Source of the DNA: Prosthecobacter dejongeii
GTDB taxonomy: Bacteria > Verrucomicrobiota > Verrucomicrobiia > Verrucomicrobiales > Verrucomicrobiaceae
Direction: 5' to 3'
Assembly: GCF_014203045.1 (NCBI RefSeq)
Contig: NZ_JACHIF010000010.1
Coordinates: 62,001-126,000, forward strand
Length of the DNA: 64,000 bases
Both the position numbers and the translations under genes were made by a program. Each line of letters starts with the position of its first letter. Position 1 is the stretch's first letter. The notes below the pieces were generated by a model. The model saw only the letters and a program-made list of their open reading frames with translations, was not told the origin of the DNA and did not search any database. Below are positions 1-8,220 of this stretch, in pieces.

Positions 1-13
1 AGACAACCCTTGG

Positions 14-735
14 TCAATATCCATCATACCAGACGCACCAGCGGCGGTGGTCCTGATCTGTGATCAAGTATAGGGGGCCAAAGGGCCCCTGAGTTGCCTC
101 TTTATCGGCCTCCCAACACCAGAATTCCGCAGGCACCCAGTTGGGGGAATCGTTCACGTGGACAAGCCGCCAAGGGAAACCTCGCGAGACGATATCCCAT
201 CGTAAATCGTCCTCTTCGATGCGCGGCCAGTTCCCACGCTGAAGAAATGCATCGAAGGCTGAAGGCTCACTCTCGAAAAACCAAAAGCGCTTGGAATTGG
301 CGAGTAAAAACGTGTGCCCGCTCGCCAACAGACGAGCGTTGGCAGGCCACTTCCTACCCGTGCTTCTTTCAAAAAACGTCGGTTGAAGTGAAGGAACCGT
401 GAACAGGGAAACCAGGCACAAGCACAAACCGATCATGAACCAGCAGGGCAGGCCCATCCACAGCCAGGCCATTCTGACGCTTCCCTTGCCTGAGCGACGG
501 CACAGCCAGGCATTCCAAGGAATATCCAAACCCCCGCCACGGCCAACCCCAAAGTGCCCGCCACAATCCCGACGATTGAAGCCGCTAGCAAACGCCCTTG
601 CCAAGGCAATAGCATGTTCCCACTCCACATCAGAGTTCCAAAGGCAAAAACCAAAACCAACCACAAAAAGACCAGGAAGCGGGTCATGCGGTAGCGCTGC
701 CAAGGTGCCAACAAGGATGTCACAGCCTCATTCAT
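14..735 (-). pseudogene. Three-TM membrane protein interrupted by a frameshift
   Basis: Two overlapping minus-strand frames together make one plausible protein of about 240 residues. The first frame starts at the ATG at 735, which overlaps the stop of the upstream gene as ATGA, and gives two hydrophobic segments (RFLVFLWLVLVFAFG and LLAASIVGIVAGTLGLAV). Around 475-520 it degenerates, while the other frame picks up a third hydrophobic segment (WFMIGLCLCLVSLFTV) and a well-formed soluble tail with DDLRWDIVSRGFPW and LYLITDQDHRRWCVWYDGY, ending at 14. No family is recognised. A real inactivating frameshift, a sequencing error, or (less likely, no slippery site seen) a programmed shift would all explain it. 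It sits last in a run with two pseudopilin-like genes. Confidence 0.5.
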
Positions 736-1295
736 CGCCAGCTTGTGATGTTATCCGCCCAGGTTGTTGGATCCCGATCTGGACCGGAGGAGTAGATGGC
801 AGAAGAAGCATTTAAAATGGCAGGAGGAAGAGGCACCTTCACCCACGGAAACCATTTCGAGGGCACTTGCTGGGCCGGGTTGACCAATCGGTTATCATAG
901 TTGGTGTCCAGTGAGATATAAAACATCTCGCCCCAGCGGTCCACCAAACGCCACTGATCTGCTTCTTGGATTAGGCCGGAGCGCTCAGGTTTGGCAAAGG
1001 GCAGATCCACAAATTGGATCCCTCTCGGATTGAGGGATTTATCGTTTCCCATCAAAGCCGCTAGAAGTGGCCCGCCGGATCGAAGGCTGACATCTTTGTC
1101 CTCAGATTTCGATGAAATAGGAAAGGTGTTGTATTCAGTCCTAAAATGCCCAATCGCGACACTGGTGACCTTCATCATTCCCTTTGTTTGGAGGATGGAC
1201 TGCTCCGCATCACGATATAGAAAAATCACAAAAAGAGGTGACGAAATCACCAGGACAAGCATCAACCATCCCAAGCAATTTCTGCTCGGTAGCAT
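732..1295 (-). CDS. Pseudopilin-like protein (type II secretion GspG-like), copy 1
   Basis: About 187 residues: one N-terminal hydrophobic helix (WLMLVLVISSPLFVIFLY) followed by a pilin-like globular part. The family signs are an amphipathic stretch with FRTEYNTFPI, then DRWGEMFYISLD, DNRLVNP and the closing IYSSGPDRDPTTWADNITSW, the pattern seen in GspG-type pseudopilins of Verrucomicrobia. A classical GFTLIE prepilin cleavage site is absent, so processing by a prepilin peptidase is doubtful. An ATG nine codons further upstream (1322) is in frame, but the one at 1295 has a purine-rich GGGAAG six bases ahead of it and was preferred. It shares its domain plan with the next gene upstream (tandem duplication) and overlaps the following gene by four bases. 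Exact role unknown. Confidence 0.7.
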   Translation of the reverse strand: MLPSRNCLGWLMLVLVISSPLFVIFLYRDAEQSILQTKGMMKVTSVAIGHFRTEYNTFPISSKSEDKDVSLRSGGPLLAALMGNDKSLNPRGIQFVDLPFAKPERSGLIQEADQWRLVDRWGEMFYISLDTNYDNRLVNPAQQVPSKWFPWVKVPLPPAILNASSAIYSSGPDRDPTTWADNITSWR

Positions 1296-1398
1296 AGATG
1301 TCTTCCCTTCCCATTGAGGCATAAAGTGAGATTACCGAAACGAGTTCGCCCGAGTCGAGAAAAACCGGTTCGGGCACCCACCCCGCTCTTACTCAAAA

Positions 1399-2046
1399 TC
1401 ACTCCCAACTGGTAATGTTATCCTCCCACGTCTTTGGATCATTGTCTGCGCCGGAGGAATAGATGGCGATGGTTGTCTCCAGGTAGATTGGGTTGTCTGT
1501 TCCCCTTGATTGAGGATCTACAAGCCTGCCATCCCTGTCTAAGTCCAGAAGCACATAATACCTTTCGCCAAACGCATCGAGCACGCTCAAGTCCGCAGGA
1601 TCGTCCGAGGTGCCACCGGACAAATCTTGAAGACCATTCATGGAATTTTTTGCCAGTGAGGGTTTGTAAAAAGGCAGGCCTTTAGGATTGAGCGATTTAG
1701 AACGCCCTAACAGAGCTGCGACAAAGACTCCGTCAGATCGCAATTCCAGATCGAGCGTCTGGCTGTGGCCCAACACTGGAAAACGATCGTACTCTCGTCG
1801 AAAGCGCTCAACGGACTCCTTCAGGTCCAGCATGCGTTTGCTCACCCACTTAGGACTTTCAGGACGTTCATGGCCCGTCGGAGCCGAACGGGGCACGAAA
1901 AGGCTGATCACGAACAAGCAACCGAGAACAGCAGCGCCCCATTTGAATGCCCTCCACGTCTTCGACTTCTTCGGATCTGCGGGCACTGAATTCACCTCGA
2001 TAGGGTAATGCCATTCGGGAAAAGGATGCAAGCTCAAGCCTGACAA
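1399..2046 (-). CDS. Pseudopilin-like protein (type II secretion GspG-like), copy 2
   Basis: About 215 residues with a single membrane helix near residues 33-50 (WGAAVLGCLFVISLFV) and the same C-terminal plan as its neighbour: RREYDRFPV, DAFGERYYVLLDLDRDGRLVDP and AIYSSGADNDPKTWEDNITSW. The pair is therefore a tandem duplication. The first in-frame initiator is a TTG at 2046; internal GTG codons near residues 18-21 are alternatives, so the start is uncertain. No prepilin leader motif is visible. A strong hairpin at 2086-2120 isolates it from nuoF, so it begins its own transcription unit, which runs through the next two genes. The likely location is the inner membrane with a periplasmic domain. 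Confidence 0.7.
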   Translation of the reverse strand: MSGLSLHPFPEWHYPIEVNSVPADPKKSKTWRAFKWGAAVLGCLFVISLFVPRSAPTGHERPESPKWVSKRMLDLKESVERFRREYDRFPVLGHSQTLDLELRSDGVFVAALLGRSKSLNPKGLPFYKPSLAKNSMNGLQDLSGGTSDDPADLSVLDAFGERYYVLLDLDRDGRLVDPQSRGTDNPIYLETTIAIYSSGADNDPKTWEDNITSWE

Positions 2047-2085
2047 ACAATGATGGCTTCAGGTGCGCAGATCAGAACACCTAAC

Positions 2086-2120
2086 AAAAAGGGTGAAGAC
2101 AAGTGCCTTCACCCTTTTTT
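2086..2120. terminator. Bidirectional intrinsic terminator between nuoF and the pseudopilin genes
   Basis: Perfect 8-bp stem GGGTGAAG (2091-2098) / CTTCACCC (2107-2114) with an 8-base loop, flanked by A5 on the left and T6 on the right. It works as a terminator read in either direction; here it ends nuoF transcription on the minus strand. Confidence 0.85.
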
Positions 2121-2150
2121 GATTCTATCAGCGGACTCAGAGTCGGCTCG

Positions 2151-3548
2151 TTACTTCATCGCCAGATTGGCAGCGGCAACGAGGCCTTCTTCGGAGACGA
2201 TCTTGCCAGCGAGTTCAGGTTTGCAGCTCGAGGTGAGTTCCTCGCGGAATTTCTTGATGAAGCTCTGGGTCGGCCAAGAACAAGCTTCACCAAAGGCGCA
2301 GATGGTCTTGCCTTCGATCTGGTTGGCCACGCTTTCCAGGGTGTCCACGTCATCCGGGCTGGCAGTGCCAGCGACGATGCGGTCGCTGATCTTTTTCATC
2401 CACAGGCTGCCTTCGCGGCAGGGAGTACACTGGCCACAGGATTCGTGGGCGTAGAAGTTATTCAGGTTGTTGATGACCCAAGTCATGCTGCGGCTGTCAT
2501 CCATGATGATGACGCCACCGGATCCAGCCATAGAACCGCAAGCGGCCATGGTGTCGAAATCCATCGGGATGTCCGTGATGGTGAGTTCACGACCATCCTT
2601 GAGTTTGAATTTCTCATCGGCACGCAGGACTTTGGAGGAGCTGCCGCCAGGGATGATGGCCTTGAGCTTGCGGCCAGGCTTGAGGCCACCACAGAGGTCG
2701 TTGATCACTTCGCCCATGGTCACCTTGCCCACTTCCACTTCGTAGTAGCCGGGCTTTTGCACGTCGCCGCTCACGCATAGAATCCGGGTACCGGTGTTAT
2801 TCGGTGTGCCCAGCTTGGCATATTCCGCACCGCTCATCTGAATAATGTGCTTCACATGGCAGAGGGACTCCACGTTGTTCACGATGGTAGGGCACATGTA
2901 CAGGCCCAAAGCTGCCGGGAAATAAGGAGGCTTGATGCGCGGGTACGGGCGCTTGCCTTCCAGGGACTCGATCAAACCGGTCTCTTCGCCGCAGATGTAA
3001 GCACCGGCACCACGGTGCACGTAGATTTCACAGTCGAAACCGGACCCCAGAATGTCCTTGCCCAGGAAGCCTTTAGCACGGGCTTCAGCGATGGCTTTTT
3101 CAACGATCTTGGCGGCGTAAGGGAACTCTTCACGGATGTAGATGTAGGCCAACTTGGCCCCTGTGGCGAAGCAGGCGATGGCCATGCCTTCCACCAACTG
3201 GTGCGGGTCCTGGTGCAGGATGTAGCGGTCCTTGAAAGTGCCGGGCTCAGATTCATCCGCGTTGCAGATGAGATAGACGGGCTTGGTGTTCGTGGGCGGG
3301 ATGAAGCCCCATTTCACACCGGTGGGGAAACCTGCACCGCCACGGCCGCGCAGTCCTGCAGTTTTGACTTCATTGATGATGGCGGTCTTCTCCATCTTCA
3401 ACGCCACCCTGAGCTGCTCATACCCGCCGTCGTTCAGGTAACATTCGATAGACGGATCGTAACCGACACGGTCAATGTTTTTGAAAATGAGCCGCTTCTC
3501 ACGTGAGTGCGGTTCTTTGCCAGGGAGATACTGAACAGCGGAGGCCAT
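2151..3548 (-). CDS. nuoF: NADH-quinone oxidoreductase subunit F
   Basis: The 465-residue NADH-oxidising, FMN- and 4Fe-4S-carrying subunit of respiratory complex I, located on the cytoplasmic arm. Visible signatures are the flavin-site GLRGRGGAGFPTGVKW (residues about 65-80), the nucleotide-site GAGAYICGEETGLIESLEG (about 180-198), and the iron-sulfur ligands ESCGQCTPCREG plus the later ICAFGEA cysteine. Length is normal for the family. No other nuo gene is adjacent in this window on the downstream side; a terminator follows at 2086-2120. A palindrome about 43 bases upstream of the start (3591-3608) may be an operator. Identification is by conserved motifs and is secure. Confidence 0.97.
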   Translation of the reverse strand: MASAVQYLPGKEPHSREKRLIFKNIDRVGYDPSIECYLNDGGYEQLRVALKMEKTAIINEVKTAGLRGRGGAGFPTGVKWGFIPPTNTKPVYLICNADESEPGTFKDRYILHQDPHQLVEGMAIACFATGAKLAYIYIREEFPYAAKIVEKAIAEARAKGFLGKDILGSGFDCEIYVHRGAGAYICGEETGLIESLEGKRPYPRIKPPYFPAALGLYMCPTIVNNVESLCHVKHIIQMSGAEYAKLGTPNNTGTRILCVSGDVQKPGYYEVEVGKVTMGEVINDLCGGLKPGRKLKAIIPGGSSSKVLRADEKFKLKDGRELTITDIPMDFDTMAACGSMAGSGGVIIMDDSRSMTWVINNLNNFYAHESCGQCTPCREGSLWMKKISDRIVAGTASPDDVDTLESVANQIEGKTICAFGEACSWPTQSFIKKFREELTSSCKPELAGKIVSEEGLVAAANLAMK

Positions 3549-3590
3549 ATTTTGCAGTATCAGGCTACGCTTGGAGGCGGCAACCGGGAT

Positions 3591-3608
3591 TTGTGAAAAA
3601 TTTCACAA
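3591..3608 (-). promoter_or_regulatory. Palindrome upstream of nuoF
   Basis: Perfect inverted repeat TTGTGAAA-AA-TTTCACAA, 43 bases ahead of the nuoF start codon. Its symmetry and position suggest an operator for a dimeric regulator. There is no T-run, so it is not a terminator. The binding protein is unknown. Confidence 0.4.
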
Positions 3609-3659
3609 GCGACCGATATGGAGAATCTTTTTTCCGTCTGCTGAGGCAGGCCAAGCCGC

Positions 3660-4115
3660 CTAACCCCGCTTTTTCAGCAAAATGCGCTTAAAACGGCTGT
3701 CTCCACCGTCCAGGCTCACGCTCTGCACTTCGGGATCGTTCACAAAGACATTGTGGATCAGGCGGCGGTAGTAGCTGTTCATGGGGTCCAGGGTCTGGCT
3801 CTGGCCCGTGGCCCGCACGCGCTCACCCATTTCGCGGGCCTGCTCCACCATCTTATCTTCGCGGATGGAGCGGAAGTATTCGATGTCCACCCGGATGCGC
3901 GGGGCCTGGGGGATGTGGCGCTGGAGGATGCGGTTCACCAGATACTGGATGTCTTCCATGGTGGCACCACGCCGACCGATGAGGAGCTGAGAATCCTCCG
4001 TGTGGAGCTGGAGGGTGGGGCCTTCAGGCCCTTCCAGTTCGTCAATCTTCACCGTGAAGCCGAGGTAACCCAGCATGGTATCCACAATCTGGCGGGCGTG
4101 AGAGAGAGGAGTCAT
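3660..4115 (-). CDS. KH/R3H single-stranded nucleic acid-binding protein (Jag/KhpB-like)
   Basis: A 151-residue cytoplasmic RNA-binding protein related to Jag/KhpB, a factor linked to cell-envelope growth in other bacteria. It has a KH-type module with the GxxG-like loop LLIGRRGATMEDIQYLVN and a C-terminal R3H module with the spaced Arg...His in YYRRLIHNVF, ending ...RFKRILLKKRG. The N-terminal Jag_N domain found in Gram-positive homologues is missing. The start was placed at the ATG at 4115 (MTPLSHARQ); the in-frame extension to 4262 runs through the yidC terminator and is not protein-like. It lies directly downstream of yidC, the usual genomic place of jag, but the terminator at 4225-4259 separates the two units. 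Confidence 0.85.
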   Translation of the reverse strand: MTPLSHARQIVDTMLGYLGFTVKIDELEGPEGPTLQLHTEDSQLLIGRRGATMEDIQYLVNRILQRHIPQAPRIRVDIEYFRSIREDKMVEQAREMGERVRATGQSQTLDPMNSYYRRLIHNVFVNDPEVQSVSLDGGDSRFKRILLKKRG

Positions 4116-4224
4116 GGCGCGTGATAGGAAAGTACGTCCGATTGCCGCCCGCCTCAATGAGGAACTGTGGAGATTCTTAGCAGAGCGACGGAGCGCCCCG
4201 AAGGCCCCCTGCCCTTTAGGGCAC

Positions 4225-4259
4225 AAAAAAGCCCCATTCAGTTGCCTAAATGGGGCTTT
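4225..4259 (-). terminator. Intrinsic terminator of the rpmH-rnpA-yidD-yidC unit
   Basis: An 11-bp perfect stem, AAAGCCCCATT (4228-4238) pairing with AATGGGGCTTT (4249-4259), with a 10-base loop. Read on the minus strand it ends in a T-run (complement of the A-run at 4225-4230), 10 bases after the yidC stop codon. Confidence 0.85.
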
Positions 4260-4269
4260 CAAAGAGGGA

Positions 4270-6144
4270 CTAGCCGCCCAGTTTCGGGGTTTTCGGCTTG
4301 GTCTTCTTCTCCTTCTGATTCGGATTCATGGGATTGAAGAAGGGATTTTGGGAAGGTGCGCCTTTGGGCTTGGGCTCCACTTTTTCCAAGACTGGATCTT
4401 TCATGTAGAGCTTCATCACGCGGCTCTGGAAGATGGCGAAAAGGTTCTGAGTGGACCAGTAGAGGGAAAGAGCAGCGGCGAAGTTATACGAGATGAACAG
4501 GAAGAAGAAGGGCATGATGGCAAACATGATCTTCTGGCTCTTGTCCACGGTGGCGGGCTGTGGCGTCAGCTTCATCTGCAGGATCATGGTCACACCCATG
4601 ATCAGCGGCAGTGGGTTGAGGTCGAAGTCCGTGCCCATGATCGGCAGGGAGAAGGGAAAGTTGAAGGTGTAGATGGTGTCGGAGATGGACAAGTCCTTCA
4701 CCCAGAGCCAGCCCTGGCCGCGCAGCTCAGCCGCGTTTTGCAGCACGCTGTAAAAGCCGAAGAAGATCGGGATCTGCATCAGCATGGGCAGGCAGCCGCC
4801 CACGGGATTCACGCCGTAGTCCTTGTACAGCTTCATGACTTCCATCTGCTGCTTCTGCGGATCGTCTTTGTATTTCTCCTGAAGCTCCTTCATCTTCGGA
4901 GCCAGCATGCCCATGCGCTTCATGGAGTATTGGGCCTTGGACTGCAGCGGCCAGAGCACCGTGCGGATGACGAGGGTGAGCAGGATGATGGCGACACCCC
5001 AGTTGCCACTGACATCATGCATCCAGCGCATGATGGTGTTCAGCGGCTTGCTGATCCAGCCAAACATGCCGTAGAACATGATGAAGTCGCGTTGACCTTC
5101 CAGCTTGCTCAGGCGGTGATACTCTTTCGGGCCTAGGTAGATCTCATACTGCTCGGTTACGCTAGCTCCCGGGGCCAGTTCCACAGGCGGCAGGCTCAGA
5201 GCGGACTCGATGCCATAATCGTGTTTGGCTGAGTCATAAGCGGCGTATTTGTCTCCCGCATGATCCACCAGGAAACGGGTGGCCCAGATCTTCCCAGGCT
5301 TATCACCACCGGGGGTTACACGACTAACGATCGTCGCATAAAATCGGCTCATGACACCCCCGTAACGAAGACGAGCATGGCTAGCGCGGTGCTCATTTTT
5401 TTCCTGAGAGAACCAACCGCCTGCAAAAGAATGGGTGTCTTTGTGATCTGCATCACCGGCATCATTCCAGAAGAAACTCGGTTTCAGCACTTCGTCCGGG
5501 CTGATGCTGGAGGCGGCACCCGTGTAGAGGTAGTATTCCTCAGACTTGTGCGGGACGGAGCCGGTATTCGTGAGCGTGATGGAAAGGGCCAGCAGGTGCT
5601 CGTCCGACTTTTCGCCTTCGGTCAGCTTGTAGGCTTTGCGAATGGTGATGCCATCGGCAGACACGCCTTCGAAAGTCACGCTTTTATCGCTCTTCTCGAT
5701 GATCTTGTAGGGAACGATGTCAATGCCAGTGGCCTCACGACGCAGGGCCCCGATGGGCTCCAGCGTTTTACGGCCCACTTCATTCAGGGTGATTTTGTCC
5801 CCGGCGGCCAGAACGGCCTTGGCCACACCGGCACCTTTGCTGCTGAAATGATAGGTCACGCTGCCCGAGACGAGGCTGTGCTTCTCTTCAGGCAGATTGG
5901 CCGTCGCGGCGGCTACGGCATCCGGCTTGGCAGCAGAAAGCGTGGGGGTGGTGGTGGCAGCGCCATCCGTTGAGGCTGTGGCCACGCCTGGCACGGCAGG
6001 CTGCGCCTCCGTATTTTTAGGTTTATTGGCCTCTGCCAGAGCCAACTGTGCCGCATAGGCCTGCTGGTTTTTGAAGGAGAACCATTGGTTCACACCAAGG
6101 CCAATGACACAGAGAGTAACGACGATCCAGGCTTTGCGATCCAT
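4270..6144 (-). CDS. yidC: Membrane protein insertase YidC
   Basis: A 624-residue inner-membrane insertase/chaperone that inserts and folds membrane proteins alone or with SecYEG. The N-terminal signal-anchor (KAWIVVTLCVIGLGVNQW) is followed by a low-complexity Ala/Thr/Pro linker, a large periplasmic beta-domain (about residues 95-350), and the conserved 60KD_IMP core with YGMFGWISKPLNTIMRWMH, GNWGVAIILLTLVIRTVLWP, the GCLPMLMQIPIFFGFYSVL segment and LSLYWSTQNLFAIFQ. The C-terminal tail is basic (KEKKTKPKTPKLGG), as expected for ribosome contact. It is last in the conserved cluster rpmH-rnpA-yidD-yidC and is followed by a terminator. Confidence 0.97.
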   Translation of the reverse strand: MDRKAWIVVTLCVIGLGVNQWFSFKNQQAYAAQLALAEANKPKNTEAQPAVPGVATASTDGAATTTPTLSAAKPDAVAAATANLPEEKHSLVSGSVTYHFSSKGAGVAKAVLAAGDKITLNEVGRKTLEPIGALRREATGIDIVPYKIIEKSDKSVTFEGVSADGITIRKAYKLTEGEKSDEHLLALSITLTNTGSVPHKSEEYYLYTGAASSISPDEVLKPSFFWNDAGDADHKDTHSFAGGWFSQEKNEHRASHARLRYGGVMSRFYATIVSRVTPGGDKPGKIWATRFLVDHAGDKYAAYDSAKHDYGIESALSLPPVELAPGASVTEQYEIYLGPKEYHRLSKLEGQRDFIMFYGMFGWISKPLNTIMRWMHDVSGNWGVAIILLTLVIRTVLWPLQSKAQYSMKRMGMLAPKMKELQEKYKDDPQKQQMEVMKLYKDYGVNPVGGCLPMLMQIPIFFGFYSVLQNAAELRGQGWLWVKDLSISDTIYTFNFPFSLPIMGTDFDLNPLPLIMGVTMILQMKLTPQPATVDKSQKIMFAIMPFFFLFISYNFAAALSLYWSTQNLFAIFQSRVMKLYMKDPVLEKVEPKPKGAPSQNPFFNPMNPNQKEKKTKPKTPKLGG

Positions 6145-6192
6145 GCTTGTAGAGAAAAGAGATGAGTGAAAAGAGACTAGAAAAGAGACAAC

Positions 6193-6531
6193 TTAAGGCC
6201 GGGTCTCATCGGCAGCGCTTGGCGCAGTGTCCACTGGACCGTGCTGACAAGAGCACGAAATATCCGTCTGTCCCTGACAGGAACGGTTTCCTTTTGTAAC
6301 GACTGGAGGCACGGGATCATGCCCATGACCGCCCCAGGGATTGCAACGAATGATGCGTAGGGTCCCCAGCCAGCTTCCTTTAAAAATGCCGTGTTTTTCC
6401 ACAGCTTGCAGAAAGTACTCCGAACAGGTCGGGGTAAAACGACAGCCAGTGTTCGGGCCGCCGATAAAATGAAGAACAGGTGAGATGACGCGCTGGTAAC
6501 CACGGATGAGGATGCGGACGAGCCATTTCAT
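6193..6531 (-). CDS. yidD: Membrane protein insertion efficiency factor YidD
   Basis: A 112-residue small protein of the YidD (DUF37) family, a peripheral inner-membrane protein assisting insertion. Diagnostic motifs are [33 protein letters not shown] and [17 protein letters not shown]. The core ends near residue 80; the last 30 residues (with [15 protein letters not shown]) are a lineage-specific, cysteine-containing tail. Its start overlaps the rnpA stop by four bases (ATGA), implying translational coupling, and yidC follows 48 bases downstream. Confidence 0.95.
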   Translation of the reverse strand: MKWLVRILIRGYQRVISPVLHFIGGPNTGCRFTPTCSEYFLQAVEKHGIFKGSWLGTLRIIRCNPWGGHGHDPVPPVVTKGNRSCQGQTDISCSCQHGPVDTAPSAADETRP

Positions 6532-6893
6532 GGCGTGGGAGGCGCGGGTTTCAAAAGTAGCCCCTGACGTTTTGCCAGACGGACCCAGTCCTGTTCCAGC
6601 TCGGAAAAAGGGGCATCAGCCGCCCGCCAACGAGCGATGGTGACAAGCTGCCACCCCGGAGCGATCTCTGCCCGGTGAGCGCGAATGATTTCGCGCAGTT
6701 GGCGCCGGACGCGATTGCGCACCACCGCCTTCCCCAGTCGTTTGCTGGTGACCAGACCGAACTGAAAATCAGCGACAGAGTCATCACGCAGCAATGCCAG
6801 GACAAAAAAGCGGCCCGCCTGGCTGCGTCCCTTCTCTTTGATCCTCGCGAAATCGCGGGACTCCTTCAGATGAAGGCGTGAGGGAAGACGCAT
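6528..6893 (-). CDS. rnpA: Ribonuclease P protein component
   Basis: A 121-residue basic protein subunit of RNase P, which helps the RNA subunit remove tRNA 5' leaders. The signature is the conserved [19 protein letters not shown] stretch with the RNR motif, followed by [10 protein letters not shown]; the N-terminal [17 protein letters not shown] is also typical. Length is normal. It is cotranscribed between rpmH (18 bases upstream) and yidD (overlapping ATGA). Confidence 0.96.
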   Translation of the reverse strand: MRLPSRLHLKESRDFARIKEKGRSQAGRFFVLALLRDDSVADFQFGLVTSKRLGKAVVRNRVRRQLREIIRAHRAEIAPGWQLVTIARWRAADAPFSELEQDWVRLAKRQGLLLKPAPPTP

Positions 6894-6911
6894 GGGGCGG
6901 GCCTGCCTGCA

Positions 6912-7094
6912 CTAGGCGTGCTGCTGCACGTGGCGCTTGTAATGTACTTCCACGCCCACTGGCATGAGGCGCTTGCGCCCACGGGCACGGCGGCGACGAA
7001 GGATGTCGCGGCCATTTTCAGTCTTCATGCGTTTGCGGAAGCCGAACTGGCGTTTCCGGGTGCGCTTGGATGCTTGGTAGGTCCTCTTGGGCAT
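6912..7094 (-). CDS. rpmH: 50S ribosomal protein L34, C-terminally extended
   Basis: A 60-residue L34 of the large ribosomal subunit. The N-terminal part [20 protein letters not shown] and the following arginine/lysine-rich stretch are diagnostic. Usual bacterial L34 has about 44-46 residues; this one carries about 14 more, ending [15 protein letters not shown]. It is first in the rpmH-rnpA-yidD-yidC cluster. dnaA, the classical neighbour of rpmH at many origins, is absent. Confidence 0.96.
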   Translation of the reverse strand: MPKRTYQASKRTRKRQFGFRKRMKTENGRDILRRRRARGRKRLMPVGVEVHYKRHVQQHA

Positions 7095-7250
7095 AATCGT
7101 GTGGGGTGCTAAAACGTATTTTCCTTTCGCAACGGGCCCGGCGCATCGTCAAAAACAGCCTAGCCCCAGCAACAGGGGGCGCGAGATTACGCAGAGTCCC
7201 CCCTTTGTCAAATGAGTGCTGAACCAGTCTTTGCGGCCAGACCTCTGGGG

Positions 7251-7646
7251 TTACCGCACTTTCAGCAGTTCCACGTCAAAAATCAGGGCTTCATTCGGGC
7301 CGATGTCACGGCCAGCTCCACGAGGGCCGTAGGCAAGCTTCGAAGGCAAATACAGGCGATGTTTGGCCCCTTCCTTCATGAGCTGCACCCCCTCAGTCCA
7401 GCCCGCAATGACACGGTTTAGAGGGAATTCGATGGGCTCACCGCGCTTATAAGAGCTGTCAAAAATTTTCCCATCAATCAGGGTGCCTTCATAGTGTACC
7501 AGCACCGTGTCTGTGGCGGAAGGGCTCTTGCCGGTGCCTTCGGTCAGTACTTTGTACTGAAGACCACTGGAGGTCACGACGACGCCTTCTTTTTTGGCGT
7601 TATCTTCAAGAAATTTTTCACCTTTGGCGAGTGCGATGTCGGACAT
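7251..7646 (-). CDS. FKBP-type peptidyl-prolyl cis-trans isomerase
   Basis: A 131-residue FKBP that catalyses prolyl cis-trans isomerisation. The catalytic domain spans about residues 22-131 with VVTSSGLQYKVL, DTVLVHYEGTLIDGKIFDSS, FPLNRVIAGWTEGVQLMKEG and LAYGPRGAGRDIGPNEALIF, so all usual active-site residues appear present. The N-terminus (MSDIALAKGEKFLEDNAKKE) matches the short helix of FkpA/Mip-like proteins but no signal peptide is visible, so it is probably cytoplasmic. It is transcribed separately from rpmH, 156 bases downstream. Confidence 0.93.
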   Translation of the reverse strand: MSDIALAKGEKFLEDNAKKEGVVVTSSGLQYKVLTEGTGKSPSATDTVLVHYEGTLIDGKIFDSSYKRGEPIEFPLNRVIAGWTEGVQLMKEGAKHRLYLPSKLAYGPRGAGRDIGPNEALIFDVELLKVR

Positions 7647-7746
7647 GATGGATGGAATGGAGGATTAACCTGCCTTTTTAAAAGGCAAGAGAGGTAGTCT
7701 AACGAGCCTGCCGCTCTGTGCAACTTCAGGCAGGCCGATTAAATCT

Positions 7747-8130
7747 TCACAGGCCAAAAGCTTCTGGCAGGAGTTGCGCCATCGTTCGTGTGACGGGCTC
7801 GCCGGCTTGTAAAAAAGTAACTTTAGTGAGCCCGCCCGGCAGGGAAAACTCTGCCATCACCTGTCGGCAGGCACCGCAGGGTGGAAATTCATGGCCCAGG
7901 CAGACAACGGCGAGGTGCCGGATTTTCATCTCGGGACCTTCTTGGGCAATGGCTTGAAAAATCGCATTCCGTTCCCCGCAGATCGTCAGGCCATAGCTGG
8001 CGTTCTCCACATTGCAGCCTTGGTAAAGCCCGCCAACATCCGTCTCCAGAGCACAGCCGACTTGGAATTTTGAATACGGTGCGTAGGCTTTTTCTGCCGC
8101 CATGCGGGCGTGGACGAGGAGGTCAGACAT
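7747..8130 (-). CDS. cdd: Cytidine deaminase
   Basis: A 127-residue zinc-dependent cytidine/deoxycytidine deaminase of the short homotetrameric class (pyrimidine salvage, cytoplasm). Active-site motifs are complete: the CGERNAIFQA stretch with Cys and the catalytic Glu, and the second zinc pair in PPCGACRQVMAEF. AYAPYSKFQVGCAL and GCNVENASYGLT are the substrate-binding N-terminal motifs. The gene has its own start, 91 bases after the DUF1080 gene and separated from it by a terminator. GC-rich hairpins in the next gap (7671-7735) are not convincing terminators. Confidence 0.96.
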   Translation of the reverse strand: MSDLLVHARMAAEKAYAPYSKFQVGCALETDVGGLYQGCNVENASYGLTICGERNAIFQAIAQEGPEMKIRHLAVVCLGHEFPPCGACRQVMAEFSLPGGLTKVTFLQAGEPVTRTMAQLLPEAFGL

Positions 8131-8144
8131 GAAGATAAGATGGC

Positions 8145-8178
8145 ATAAAAAACAGAGGCAGGTACTGAGACCTGCCTC
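8145..8178 (-). terminator. Intrinsic terminator after the DUF1080 gene
   Basis: A perfect 9-bp stem GAGGCAGGT (8155-8163) / ACCTGCCTC (8170-8178) with a 6-base loop. On the minus strand the stem is followed by a T-rich run (complement of 8145-8151), 43 bases after the DUF1080 stop codon. Confidence 0.85.
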
Positions 8179-8220
8179 CGCTGAAAATGAGAACTGATAA
8201 AAGAACCTTTGCCGCCTGGA

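Noticed and set aside
399-815. Plus-strand frame across the first genes
   Set aside because: Low-complexity Pro/Arg/Lys composition and overlap with three better-supported minus-strand genes.
4114-5136. Long plus-strand open frame opposite yidC
   Set aside because: It is the His/Leu-rich antisense shadow of a well-conserved gene, with no domain signature.
6528-7094. Replication origin next to rpmH-rnpA
   Set aside because: No dnaA gene and no DnaA-box cluster was noticed around the cluster.
7671-7735. Terminator hairpins between cdd and the FKBP gene
   Set aside because: One repeat has almost no loop and the other (GCCTGCC/GGCAGGC) has a 16-base loop and no T-run.
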